DNA of 33,575 nucleotides from assembly GCA_902812425.1 (NCBI GenBank), contig CADDZK010000004.1, forward strand, positions 1-33,575. The letters are read 5' to 3'. A model generated the notes under the pieces. The model searched no databases. It worked only from the letters and a program-made list of their open reading frames with translations, and was not told the DNA's origin. This DNA comes from Actinomycetota bacterium. Lineage in GTDB: Bacteria > Actinomycetota > Rubrobacteria > Rubrobacterales > Rubrobacteraceae. Made by a program: the position numbers and the translations under genes. Shown in pieces: positions 24,082 to 31,819 of this stretch; the stretch's first letter is position 1, and each line of letters starts with the position of its first letter.

Positions 24082-25200
24082 CTAACCCCAGACCTTCTCC
24101 GCGGTCTCAGCTATGGTGCGGAGCTTGTACTCCTCGTCCTCGACGCTTATGGCGTTACCGATAACGGAGGTTGCGAAGCCGCACTGCGGGCTCAACGCAA
24201 GCCGCTCCAGCGGCACGAACCTCGACGCCTCCCTGAGACGTGCCTCGAGCTCTTCTTGCGTCTCGCGCCTTGGCGACTTGGTGGTGACGAGGCCGAGGAC
24301 CGCGACCTTCTCCTCGGGCACATGGACCAGTGGCTCGAAGCCGCCAGAGCGCTCGTCGTCGTACTCGAGCATCAACCTCTGTGCGTTTATGCCGCCGAAG
24401 ATACGGCGCGCCAGCGGCTCGTACGAGCCCGAGACGAGCCAACGGCTCCCCTGGTTGCCGCGGCACAGGTGGAAGGAGAACGTGACCCCCTCGTGGTCCC
24501 CGATGACGTAGTTGTCGAGCTCTATTCCACGGCTCAGCCAGCGGTCCAGGTCCCAGCCCCGCTGTTCGTAGAACGCGCGGGTCCTCGGGTCGAGCAGCAG
24601 GGGATAGTGTGGAGCGTCGAGCTGGATGTACTCGGCCCCGAGCCGTACCAGCTCCTCGACCTCCTCGCGCAGGATCTGCGCCACGTCCTCCAGGAAGAGG
24701 TCGAGCGTCGGGTAGGCCTCCGTGGATAGCTCGGGGGACCAGAGGTTCGCGTACATGCTCGGGCTCGGCAACGTTACCTTCACGGTCCTCTCGGTGCGCC
24801 CCCGCACGTAGACGAACTCCTCGGCGGAGAGGTGGCGTCTGCGGCGCAGCCTCCCGACCACCCCGAGGGTCGGCGGGCGCTCCGTCGTCTTGTCCCCCAC
24901 CGCCTCATCGCCGTGCCACTCGCCCCACAGCCAGGCGTCGATGTCGTGGTCGCCGAAGCCCTCGACGGCTTCGACCATCTGGCTCTGGAAGGACTCCCTT
25001 CGCATCTCGCCGTCGGTTACGATCGGCAGACCGGCCCGCTCCTGCAGCCCGATGGCCCAGTCCACCGCCCGGTCCTCGATGCGCTTGAACTCGGCGGCGG
25101 AGAGCCCGCCTGCGGCGTAGCGTTCGCGAGCTTCGATCAGCTCGGGAGGGCGCAGGAGGCTGCCTACGACGTCTGCGCGAGCTGTACGGATGGGCTTCAC
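24082..25200 (-). CDS. MetE-like cobalamin-independent methionine synthase family protein (catalytic domain only)
   Basis: A 372-residue protein of the MetE C-terminal (catalytic) family. Zinc ligands are visible: His244 and Cys246 in FSFHLCRGNQG, and Cys340 in LALSPQCGFAT, with an acid in LMLEYDDE as the probable fourth. IVTDGEMRRESF and EYIQLDAPHYPLL are also family blocks. The N-terminal duplicated domain of full MetE (about 750 residues) is absent, as in the archaeal-type and many stand-alone members. Those may use other methyl donors or other thiols. The frame is open up to 25272, but homology begins near the GTG at 25200, which has no ribosome binding site and has TAGACT seven bases upstream. 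It follows the 65-residue gene. Confidence 0.88.
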   Translation of the reverse strand: MKPIRTARADVVGSLLRPPELIEARERYAAGGLSAAEFKRIEDRAVDWAIGLQERAGLPIVTDGEMRRESFQSQMVEAVEGFGDHDIDAWLWGEWHGDEAVGDKTTERPPTLGVVGRLRRRRHLSAEEFVYVRGRTERTVKVTLPSPSMYANLWSPELSTEAYPTLDLFLEDVAQILREEVEELVRLGAEYIQLDAPHYPLLLDPRTRAFYEQRGWDLDRWLSRGIELDNYVIGDHEGVTFSFHLCRGNQGSRWLVSGSYEPLARRIFGGINAQRLMLEYDDERSGGFEPLVHVPEEKVAVLGLVTTKSPRRETQEELEARLREASRFVPLERLALSPQCGFATSVIGNAISVEDEEYKLRTIAETAEKVWG

Positions 25201-25207
25201 ACGGGCC

Positions 25208-25213
25208 AGTCTA
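25208..25213 (-). promoter_or_regulatory. Candidate -10 element of a leaderless MetE-like transcript
   Basis: TAGACT on the minus strand ends 7 bases before the GTG at 25200, inside the 37-base gap after the 65-residue gene. Confidence 0.4.
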
Positions 25214-25237
25214 GCACCAGCCCGCGTCCTCGGAAAA

Positions 25238-25435
25238 CTAGGCGGCGATCTCGGCGATCTCGGTGGAGGCATCCCTCTCGAAGAATGTGTCGGGGTCGAG
25301 GGGGAACACCACGTTAAGGGCGCAGCCAGGGTTCCTCTCCCCCGCGACCTCGATGGCCCGCTGTATGCTCTCGGCCCTCACGGACAGCGTGGAGCGCTCC
25401 GTGCCGCAATCTACCTCTATACGGACTCTTATCAT
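25238..25435 (-). CDS. Conserved-looking 65-residue protein of unknown function
   Basis: A small protein, MIRVRIEVDC at the start, then ERSTLSVRAESIQRAIEVAG and CALNVVFPLDPDTFFERD. The alternation of short strands with one central amphipathic helix suggests a small alpha/beta fold. Two Cys are present (VDCGTE and PGCALN). The ATG at 25435 has a GGGAGGG stretch upstream, better than the upstream in-frame start at 25510. It ends 37 bases before the MetE-like gene on the same strand and may be transcribed with it. I do not recognise a named family. Confidence 0.65.
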   Translation of the reverse strand: MIRVRIEVDCGTERSTLSVRAESIQRAIEVAGERNPGCALNVVFPLDPDTFFERDASTEIAEIAA

Positions 25436-25806
25436 GCGAGACCCTCCCTCTGCCAACGACTCAAGTCCCTTGTACACCCCTTCTATTACAGAGCGGTAAC
25501 AGGAGCGCAAAATCTAGGCAACAAAGAATACGAGCGGCCCCCGGTCTGGATCAGGTAAGCTCATGAGCCGTCTCTCTGTTCGCGCTGAGAACCCCGGTCC
25601 GGGATAGCTTGTAAAGCCGCCGGGGCGCGGTGGACGAAGGAGCAGCAGAGGGCGGGGAAGCTACATAATCCGCCTCCGGCAGTCCATCAAAAGCTCAGAT
25701 CCAATCCATCTGGCACGATGACCTCGGTACCAAGTGTTCCACCGGACAGCACGTGCTACCATTCCCCATCTCTGCAAATGGGCAAGCGTTACGGGGGGAT
25801 ATCCAG
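25436..25806. other. Intergenic stretch, 371 bases
   Basis: No coding sequence with a usable start and length is seen on either strand. On the minus strand TTGCGC, 16 bases, TAATAG (near 25490-25515) could be the promoter of the 65-residue gene. A short GC-rich hairpin (CCCCGGTCCGGG) lies near 25593. CCCAT...ATGGG near 25765-25783 is a weak stem. I do not see a recognisable cobalamin or SAM riboswitch core, but I could not fold it. Confidence 0.4.
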
Positions 25807-26241
25807 GTGAGTGCGGTGGACGATCTTGACCAGGTGATCGAGCAGTGCCAGCTTGCGTTAGACGAGTTCGTCAAAGGGAACCCCGAGCCCATGCAGGAGA
25901 TGTTCTCACATACAGAAGACGTAAGCCTTGCAAACCCCTTTGGTCCTCCCGCACGCGGATGGGACGAGGTCGCTGCGACCATGGACCGTGCCGCATCGAA
26001 TCTCAGAGAGGGCGGGATGGTTGCCTTCGAGGAGGTAGCGAAGTACGTCACCCCCGAGCTTGCCTACACCGTATGGCTGGAGCAGCAGAAGGCCAAGATC
26101 GGCGGCGGGCAGGACGTTACCCCGTTCACCCTGCGGGTTACGATGATCTATCGTCCAGAAGACGGAACCTGGAAGGTAGTGCACAGGCACGCAGACCCGA
26201 TAACCACCCCTCAGCCAGCCGAATCGGTGATACAGGAATAG
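25807..26241 (+). CDS. SnoaL-like / NTF2-fold protein (DUF4440 type)
   Basis: A 144-residue protein of the NTF2-like fold. VSAVDDLDQVIEQCQLALDE leads to a helix, FVKGNPEPMQEMFSHTEDVS matches the 'dAW..gDpe....f..D..l' start of the family, and LANPFGPPARGWDEVAATMD follows. The ending FTLRVTMIYRPEDGTWKVVH, RHAD is the standard final strand pair. The GTG at 25807 has GGGGGG-A upstream; an ATG at 25753 would add 18 residues of no family value. Members are isomerases, dehydratases or unknown; no catalytic residues can be assigned. The gene stands alone between the 65-residue gene and the aminotransferase. Confidence 0.88.
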   Translation: MSAVDDLDQVIEQCQLALDEFVKGNPEPMQEMFSHTEDVSLANPFGPPARGWDEVAATMDRAASNLREGGMVAFEEVAKYVTPELAYTVWLEQQKAKIGGGQDVTPFTLRVTMIYRPEDGTWKVVHRHADPITTPQPAESVIQE

Positions 26242-26453
26242 ATGCAGCGGGACGCGGCGCCCTCATCCACACATCACGACTCTCGGTCTCCCGCGTAACG
26301 ACCCGGGCTTTTCGAATGCCCGCCAAGGCTTTTGGGCAGCAACCACGCTCCTTGGGTAACCGCCCTTATCGGTTAAGCCCCGGATGGGCGTTCCAGTGCG
26401 AGAGCTTCAGTAGAATATCCTCGCTCCAGGCGTTCCCTTGGCGCGCCTCTCGC

Positions 26454-26481
26454 TTGACGCTCGTGGACTGTGGTGTAATGG
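26454..26481 (+). promoter_or_regulatory. Candidate promoter of the aminotransferase
   Basis: TTGACG at 26454-26459 and TAATGG at 26476-26481 are separated by 16 bases and end 32 bases before the TTG start. The -35 is one base off the TTGACA consensus; the -10 is weaker. Confidence 0.5.
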
Positions 26482-26513
26482 AAACACCTTGAAACGGATG
26501 GAGGAGTAGCGGG

Positions 26514-27692
26514 TTGAAGCTGGCGAGTCGGATGGAGCGTCTTGGGACCGAGACCGCCTTTTCGGTCCTCGCGAAGGCGAAGGCCCTCGAGGCTGAGGGA
26601 CGTGAGATCATCCACCTCGAGATTGGCGAGCCCGACTTCGGCACGCCGGCCCACATAGTCGAGGCAGGATGCCGCGCTCTGCGCGAGGGGCACACCCACT
26701 ACACTCCTACTGCGGGCATCCCCGAGCTGCGCGAGGCTATCGCGGGCGACGTCGCGCGTAGCAGGCGTATCGACGTCGGCCCCGAACAGGTCGTCGTCAC
26801 GCCGGGAGGGAAGCCGATCATGTTCTTCTCCATCCTCGCGCTCGTGGAGGAGGGAGACGAGGTACTGCTTCCCAATCCCGCCTTCCCTATCTACGAGTCG
26901 ATGGTCGATTTCGTCGGCGGAAGGCCCGTCTTCGTACCGCTGCGCCAGGAGAACGGGTTCCGCTTCGACTTAGGCGAGTTCAGAGCCGGCCTCAGCGGGC
27001 GCACGAAGCTCGTGATCCTGAACTCCCCTGCCAACCCCACGGGCGGGGTTCTGACGGCCGAGGACATCGCCGGTCTCGCGGAGATCCTGCGCGAGCGCCC
27101 CGACGTCTACGTCTTGAGCGATGAGATCTACTCTCGTCTGCTCTACACGGGCGACTTCGCGAGCATCGCCTCGGAGCGGGGACTCGGCCCTGACGGAAGG
27201 ACGATCATCCTCGACGGCTTCTCGAAGACCTACGCGATGACGGGCTGGCGGCTCGGCTACGGCGTGATGCCTGCGGAACTCGCAGAAGAGGTGGCCAAGT
27301 TGCAGGTCAACTCCAACTCGTGCACGAGCGCTGCCACCCAGTACGCAGGGCTCGCCGCCCTCGAAGGCCCGCAGGACGCCGTCGAGGAAATGCTCTCCGA
27401 GTTCAGGGCGCTCAGGGACCTTATCGTAGACGGCCTGAACGGGCTCCCCGGCGTCGAGTGCATCACGCCGCAGGGTGCTTTCTACGCTTTCCCGCGCATC
27501 GTGGGGACGGGGCGTCCCGCCGACGAGCTGGCGGATCTACTCCTCGATGAGGCCGGCGTCGCGTGTCTTTCTGGTACGGCGTTCGGCCTTCACGGAGAGG
27601 GACATCTGCGCCTCTCCTACGCCAACTCGCGCGAGAACATCAGCAGGGCGCTCGAACGCATGGGCGAGGTCCTCTCGCGGGTGGCGCTGTAG
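26514..27692 (+). CDS. Class I/II PLP-dependent aminotransferase (AspC-like)
   Basis: A 392-residue aminotransferase. Features are IIHLEIGEPDFGTPAHIVEA (residues 32-51), ALREGHTHYTPTAGIPELRE, VVVTPGGKPIMFFSILALVE, NSPANPTGGVL (substrate/PLP Asn), VLSDEIYSRLLYTG (Asp-Glu) and the PLP lysine in FSKTYAMTGWRLGYGVMP. The Arg of the C-terminal LRLSYANS binds the carboxylate. The length is normal. The start is TTG at 26514 with GGAGG nine bases before it. It is most similar to aspartate/aromatic-type aminotransferases; the amino donor cannot be told from sequence. A hairpin terminator follows, shared with the convergent RDD gene. Confidence 0.93.
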   Translation: MKLASRMERLGTETAFSVLAKAKALEAEGREIIHLEIGEPDFGTPAHIVEAGCRALREGHTHYTPTAGIPELREAIAGDVARSRRIDVGPEQVVVTPGGKPIMFFSILALVEEGDEVLLPNPAFPIYESMVDFVGGRPVFVPLRQENGFRFDLGEFRAGLSGRTKLVILNSPANPTGGVLTAEDIAGLAEILRERPDVYVLSDEIYSRLLYTGDFASIASERGLGPDGRTIILDGFSKTYAMTGWRLGYGVMPAELAEEVAKLQVNSNSCTSAATQYAGLAALEGPQDAVEEMLSEFRALRDLIVDGLNGLPGVECITPQGAFYAFPRIVGTGRPADELADLLLDEAGVACLSGTAFGLHGEGHLRLSYANSRENISRALERMGEVLSRVAL

Positions 27693-27710
27693 GCCGCCGG
27701 GAGAATAGAG

Positions 27711-27742
27711 CGTGCCGGGACTGCTCCCACAGTCCCGGCACG
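27711..27742. terminator. Bidirectional hairpin terminator
   Basis: A perfect 13-base-pair stem (CGTGCCGGGACTG / CAGTCCCGGCACG) with a 6-base loop, between two convergent genes (aminotransferase, RDD protein). T-tracts are weak on both sides, as is common for GC-rich actinobacterial terminators. Confidence 0.8.
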
Positions 27743-27762
27743 CTGGTCTAGCTCCTTCGGAT

Positions 27763-28212
27763 CTACTTGCGTACTACGAGGGTTTTCGCGAGCATGTCGC
27801 CGAGGCGCTGGTTTTTCTGGGAAGCAAGAACGGCGATGAAAGCCACCAGATAGGCCAACAGGCCGTCGATGAGCCGCATCACGGTCCTTATGGTGGCGGC
27901 CTTGAGACCGGGGACCTCGCCGTTATCCTCCCGCACTACCTTTATGCCGAGGAGCATCTTGCCTACGGTCTGCCCCAGATAGCCTTCCAGTACGATGAAG
28001 TAGGCGACGGAAAGGATGAAGAAGACCAGGGCCGCGAGGCCGCTCAGCGAGGCACCCATCTGCCCACCACCGGCCGAGGCGCCCCCGAAGAGCGCTGCCA
28101 TTACCCAGAACGCTACGCTGAGCACGATGCCGTCGACAATCGTCGCAAGCACCCTCCTGCCCGTAACGTGTACCTCTAGCGCGGCCGGGGCTCCAGATAC
28201 TCCTTGCGCCAT
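27763..28212 (-). CDS. RDD family integral membrane protein
   Basis: A 149-residue membrane protein with the RDD signature: VTGRRVLATIVDGIVLSVAF (Arg and Asp in the first segment), then GQTVGKMLLGIKVVREDNGE and LKAATIRTVMRLIDGLLAYL. About four hydrophobic segments are present. RDD proteins are small membrane proteins of mostly unknown role; one has been shown to be a Na+(Li+,K+)/H+ antiporter. The ATG at 28212 has AAAGGAG eight bases upstream; the longer frame to 28254 has no support. It is divergent from the channel gene. Confidence 0.88.
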   Translation of the reverse strand: MAQGVSGAPAALEVHVTGRRVLATIVDGIVLSVAFWVMAALFGGASAGGGQMGASLSGLAALVFFILSVAYFIVLEGYLGQTVGKMLLGIKVVREDNGEVPGLKAATIRTVMRLIDGLLAYLVAFIAVLASQKNQRLGDMLAKTLVVRK

Positions 28213-28356
28213 GACGTTTCTCCTTTCTGAGACCTGAACACTAATAAGGCCCATGATGATTCAGCAAGCGCTTGTATACATCCTGCAAATGAGTGAGTTT
28301 TCGCTACCGCGAATGTACTAGGGGTGCTGGCTTCTCTTAGGGCCGTACGAGGGCGA

Positions 28357-28362
28357 TATAAT
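28357..28362 (+). promoter_or_regulatory. Consensus -10 TATAAT for the ion-channel gene
   Basis: A perfect TATAAT, striking in this GC-rich DNA. It overlaps an in-frame ATG at 28361, so a transcript starting about 7 bases downstream could not use that ATG. The start at 28412, with GGAGGGG upstream, is therefore preferred. No clear -35 is seen. Confidence 0.55.
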
Positions 28363-28411
28363 GCACCTCTCATCCGTCTGTCGGCTGCTCTGGAGTTCTG
28401 TACGGAGGGGT

Positions 28412-30313
28412 ATGCGGAAGGTTACGCTCGCCGACCGGTTGCGATACCGGTTCGATAACACCATCTCAAAGGGCACCATGGCACTGATCGGCTGGCTCTT
28501 CCTCGTGCTCCTGGCGCTGGTCGTGGCGAGCACCCTGTTCGTCTACCTGACGGGTATAGCGCCGGCGAGCGGGGGGCACCGTCCCGGCTTCTTCCAGACG
28601 CTCTGGCTCGATCTGATGCGAACTATAGACCCCGGCAACTTGGGCGGTGACAGGGGAAGCTGGGCCTACCTGCTCTCGATGCTGACGGTCACGGCGGGTG
28701 GGATCCTCGTCTTCAGCACCCTCATCGGGGTCATATTCGCCGGCATAGACGAAAAACTGGCCGAGTTGCGCAAGGGACGCTCGTTCGTCGTGGAGCGGGA
28801 TCACACGGTCATCTACGGCTTCTCCCCCGAGGTCTTCCCCGTCGTGACCGAGCTGGTCAGGGCCAACGAGAGCCGCAACGGCAGCCGTCAGGGCGCGTGC
28901 ATCGCCATCCTGGCCGAGAACGACAAGGTCGAGATGGAGGACGAGATCCGCGAGAGGGTCGGCGACACCAAGAACACGCGCGTCGTCTGCAGGACGGGAG
29001 ATCCCATCGACATAGACGACATCGAGATCGTTAACCCCGACGAGGCGCGCTCGATCATCGTCCTTCCGCCCGAAGGAGACGAAGCCGATCTGCGGGTGAT
29101 CAAGACCATCCTCGCCCTCACCAATAACCCGAACCGGCGCTCGGGCTCGTACCACATCGTATCGAGGATAAGCGACAAGGAGAACCTCGGGGTCGCACAG
29201 ATGGTCGGACGCGACGAGCTGACGCTCGTCGCCGTTGACGATTTCATCTCGCGCATCACCGCCCAGACCTGCCGCCAGTCCGGCCTCTCCGTGGTCTATA
29301 CGGACCTCCTCGACTTCGCGGGAGATGAGATATACATCCCCCCCGATCACAACCTCGCCGGCAACTCCTTCAGCGAAGCTCTCACGGCCTACGAGACGTG
29401 CTCCGTGATCGGAGTCCGCAAAAAGGATAGCCGCATCATTCTGAACCCGCCCTCTGAAACCGGGATCTCGGCGGACGACAGGATCATACTCATCGCCGAA
29501 GACGACAGCACGATAGCGCCGTCCGAACGACCCGTCCCCGAGATCGACGCGGGGGCGATGCGCGAGCCCCTTGCGCGTGAGCCGAGGCCCGAGCGCACCC
29601 TGATCCTCGGCTGGAGCGACCGCGCGCCCACTATCGTCGCCGAGCTGGATCACTACGTCAATCCCGGCTCCGAGGTTACCGTGGTGACCCCAGAAGGCAC
29701 CGTTCCTTACCTGGGCAATCTCAGCAACCTGACCGCTCACACCCGCGAGGGCAACACGACGGATCGCCACGTCCTGAACGAGCTTCAGGTTCCCTCCTTC
29801 GACCATGTGATCGTGCTCGGCTCCTCTGACGAACCGGACCCCAACGCGGCCGACTCGAAGACCCTGGTAACGCTTTTGCACCTGCGCGAGATCGCCGATG
29901 GGTGCGACCACTGTTTCTCCATAGTCAGCGAGATGCTCGACGTCCGCAACCGCGAGCTCGCCGAGGTAACCGGCGCCGACGACTTTATCGTCAGCGATCA
30001 TTTGGCGAGCCTGCTGATGTGCCAGGTCTCGGAGGACAGGGAGCTCGCGAAGGTGTTCGAAGAGCTGATCTCTCCTGAAGGCTCAGAACTGTATCTCAAG
30101 CCCGCGTCAGACTACGTGGAGCCAGGGGTGCAGCTGAACTTCTACACCGCCGTAGAATCCGCCCGCCGCCGCGGCGAGGTGGCCGTGGGCTACCGCCTGA
30201 AGGCGGAGGTCGCAGATCCAGACGCCTCTTACGGCGTCCACCTTAACCCGAAGAAGTCACACCGGGTCACCTTCACAGAGCACGACAGGTTGATCGTATT
30301 GGCAGAGTCCTGA
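28412..30313 (+). CDS. CASTOR/POLLUX-related ion channel with RCK/TrkA-N-like domains
   Basis: A 633-residue channel-type protein, related to plant CASTOR/POLLUX ion channels and their bacterial relatives. Two membrane helices with a pore-like loop come first (GTMALIGWLFLVLLALVVAS and AYLLSMLTVTAGGILVFSTL, with LWLDLMRTIDPGNLGGDRGS between), then two RCK/TrkA-N-type regions: RDHTVIYGFSPEVFPVV near residues 125-145 and RTLILGWSDRAPTIVAELDH in the second half. SIIVLPPEGDEADLRVIKTI and HVIVLGSSDEPDPNAADSKT are the equivalent strands. Known homologs conduct K+ and/or Ca2+ under Ca2+ control; ion selectivity here is unknown. The gene has its own promoter and ends just before the AT-richer decayed stretch. 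Confidence 0.9.
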   Translation: MRKVTLADRLRYRFDNTISKGTMALIGWLFLVLLALVVASTLFVYLTGIAPASGGHRPGFFQTLWLDLMRTIDPGNLGGDRGSWAYLLSMLTVTAGGILVFSTLIGVIFAGIDEKLAELRKGRSFVVERDHTVIYGFSPEVFPVVTELVRANESRNGSRQGACIAILAENDKVEMEDEIRERVGDTKNTRVVCRTGDPIDIDDIEIVNPDEARSIIVLPPEGDEADLRVIKTILALTNNPNRRSGSYHIVSRISDKENLGVAQMVGRDELTLVAVDDFISRITAQTCRQSGLSVVYTDLLDFAGDEIYIPPDHNLAGNSFSEALTAYETCSVIGVRKKDSRIILNPPSETGISADDRIILIAEDDSTIAPSERPVPEIDAGAMREPLAREPRPERTLILGWSDRAPTIVAELDHYVNPGSEVTVVTPEGTVPYLGNLSNLTAHTREGNTTDRHVLNELQVPSFDHVIVLGSSDEPDPNAADSKTLVTLLHLREIADGCDHCFSIVSEMLDVRNRELAEVTGADDFIVSDHLASLLMCQVSEDRELAKVFEELISPEGSELYLKPASDYVEPGVQLNFYTAVESARRRGEVAVGYRLKAEVADPDASYGVHLNPKKSHRVTFTEHDRLIVLAES

Positions 30314-30345
30314 AGTCTTTGAAGCCACTTTTCCAGGGGAAGCAT

Positions 30346-30394
30346 TGTAGAGACCGTGGGGCTCGAACCCAAACTGGAAGGATTCTAAGTCCTG
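30346..30394 (-). other. tRNA 3'-half-like fragment (possible Leu, TAG anticodon)
   Basis: On the minus strand this stretch fits the lengths of tRNA positions 27-73: an anticodon stem-loop with loop CTTAGAA (anticodon TAG), 5-base variable region, T-arm with TTGGG, loop TTCGAGC and CCCAC, then seven acceptor bases GGTCTCT and A. The T-stem has one mismatch and the anticodon stem one. No matching 5' half (acceptor AGAGACC and D-arm) lies upstream, and true tRNA-Leu has a longer variable arm. It looks like a decayed or recombination-derived 3' half, not a working tRNA. Confidence 0.35.
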
Positions 30395-30655
30395 TATTGA
30401 ATGTCTATCGTTGTTCTTATAGCGAAGTGCAATGATATTGGCCCCCGCTCGTTTTCTGCCTCCGAGGTCAGCGTGCCAGGTGTCCCGACCATCCTGTGTT
30501 ATGTTTGAAGGCAAGCTTCACAGGCGTGGGTCAACTTCATTGACTACTGCTTTAGATGCTGACGTGTCGGAGGATTCCGATGTGCGTGTCATATTACCGG
30601 ATAGCCAGAAGAAGCAGCTGAGGCGAACGGACACTAAGGAGCAGCGGGTGCGCGC
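30395..30655. other. AT-richer non-coding stretch
   Basis: With the fragment before it, this is part of a 342-base gap after the channel gene. Open frames on both strands (for example up to 30514 on the minus strand) have no recognisable motif and I take them as chance. No repeat or hairpin stands out. Confidence 0.4.
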
Positions 30656-31036
30656 TCAGAGATCACTCGTTCGAGTAAGCTGCGCGACCTCTTCGATGAT
30701 CGCGAGCAACTTATCTAGCGTAGGATTGGCAACCTCCGAGTATTCTCCATCCACGTTTACTTTCGTCATCTGGGCAGGATTCAGAGAGAGTTCGATCCAA
30801 GCCGGTACGCCCTCCATGTCCTCGTTCTTGCACCGGCTGCCGATGACAAGATCTGGGCCGAAGCGTTTCGCCACCCCGCTTATCTTCTCGGGCTTAGCGG
30901 TCACCACGTCTGTGTCCGGGCGGAGTATCCTGACAGCCGCCGCGAGTGTGCCCTGGTAGGCGCGGAATTCTTGCTCGAAGGCGATTATTATTTTGATCTC
31001 GGCCGTTCTTTCTTTGTTTGCAATACTTGTACTCAC
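30656..31036 (-). CDS. Receiver-like protein without phosphoacceptor Asp, paralog of 8610-8951
   Basis: A 126-residue protein. After a short N-terminus, IKIIIAFEQEFRAYQGTLAA, then VRILRPDTDVVTAKPEKISG and FGPDLVIGSRCKNEDMEGVP follow the same plan as the protein at 8610-8951: LRPDxxVxTAxPE, PxLVxxS, AWxEL (here AWIELSLNP) and an ending LDKLLAIIEEV. Ser replaces the Asp expected after the third strand of a receiver, and the acidic pair is absent. The GTG at 31036 has no ribosome binding site but has TAAGTT six bases upstream. It lies inside the AT-richer stretch beside decayed signalling genes. Function unknown. Confidence 0.7.
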   Translation of the reverse strand: MSTSIANKERTAEIKIIIAFEQEFRAYQGTLAAAVRILRPDTDVVTAKPEKISGVAKRFGPDLVIGSRCKNEDMEGVPAWIELSLNPAQMTKVNVDGEYSEVANPTLDKLLAIIEEVAQLTRTSDL

Positions 31037-31042
31037 ACCATT

Positions 31043-31048
31043 AACTTA
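31043..31048 (-). promoter_or_regulatory. Candidate -10 element of a leaderless transcript
   Basis: TAAGTT on the minus strand ends 6 bases before the GTG at 31036. The surrounding DNA is AT-richer, so a chance match is easier here than at the other sites. Confidence 0.3.
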
Positions 31049-31231
31049 TCACAGTGTGGAATCGGCGAGCCTCTGCCACACGGCACATTCCCGAAAATTT
31101 GTAGGATGTCTCAGAGCCTTTCCTTGGTCGCTGAACGGTTCACCAACGCGGGACCTCATAATCTTCCCCAACCGGGCCACTTCGGGATGTAGAGTCGTCA
31201 AGAGAGCCTGGCTAAACGCGAGGTGTCTCGG

Positions 31232-31330
31232 ATGCGCAACGCGCTCATGGTAGCCAACGATCCGACAGTGTGCCGGAGTACGCCGCCTCGACCCACTGGA
31301 CACTATCCTGCAAACACCTCGGTAGCATGA
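31232..31330 (+). pseudogene. Fragment of a third receiver-like paralog
   Basis: The 32-codon frame starts MRNALMVANDPTVCRS, which lines up with MKSVRVLVANEPTIYR at the N-terminus of the protein at 8610-8951 (VAN, acid, PT, V/I, x, R shared). After that the similarity is lost and a stop follows, so only the first strand and part of the first helix remain. GAGGTG lies upstream of the ATG. The match is short and could be chance, but the family is already present twice in the window and the neighbouring genes are clearly decayed. Confidence 0.4.
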
Positions 31331-31697
31331 CGATGCCCCTGATGTCTGAAGCCGGGGCTATGATACGTCTGTTGCTCGTAGCGTGCCGCCAAATTCCGAA
31401 AGTTACCGCTCCAGGCAAACACGCCTGTCTGTGTGCCAGAGTGCACTATCACTGCAATCAAGAGGCAGTAGGCACTTCCAGCGCTGCATCTGGTGACTTA
31501 TGGGAGGCTCGTGCGTCCAAAGATACTTCATTTGGGTGATGCAGTCGGCGACGGAGTCGTCAATTATACGTGTTGGTAGCTTGCGGAAGCCATACGATGA
31601 AGAGAGAATGAGCATGAAGAGAAGCGCCTCGGAACGGACGGTCGAGGTAACAGATGCGCTTCTGCCAATGCGGAAGAGTGCGAAGGCACAGATTAGC
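31331..31697. other. AT-richer decayed stretch, no intact gene
   Basis: Between the receiver-like fragment and the histidine kinase remnant I find no frame with recognisable protein sequence. The longest frames on both strands here overlap the remnant and lack motifs. Parts may be the lost upstream half of the kinase whose end is at 31697-31819, but I could not recover it by eye. Confidence 0.4.
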
Positions 31698-31819
31698 TCG
31701 CCAGCGTGCGACATATGGTCGACCACTACGCAGGACGAATGTGCGCGGAAGGTCGTGTGGGGAAAGGCGCCACCTTCTACTTCTCGCTTCCGCGATGCGC
31801 GGAGAACAGGGATAGATGA
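31697..31819 (+). pseudogene. 3' end of a sensor histidine kinase, remnant
   Basis: In this frame, directly after an in-frame TAG at 31694, the sequence reads VRHMVDHYAGRMCAEGRVGK, then GATFYFSLPR. This is the last part of a histidine kinase ATPase domain: the helix after the G2 box and the final 'GKGATFYFxLP' strand. No catalytic part precedes it in frame, so the rest is lost or scrambled. The stop overlaps the start of the decayed receiver gene that follows, which matches the usual kinase-then-Rcp1 order. Confidence 0.65.

Noticed and set aside
26470-26490. GTGGTGTAATGGAAACACC looked like the D-arm of a tRNA.
   Set aside because: No anticodon arm, T-arm or acceptor stem follows; the stretch is better read as the -10 region of the aminotransferase promoter.
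30257-30514. Minus-strand frame of 85 codons after the ion-channel gene.
   Set aside because: It overlaps the channel's 3' end, has no recognised motif or ribosome binding site, and spans the tRNA-like fragment.
31049-31303. Minus-strand frame of 84 codons in the decayed stretch.
   Set aside because: No family recognised and no start signal; it also overlaps the receiver-like fragment on the plus strand. A lost gene remains possible but I cannot support it.
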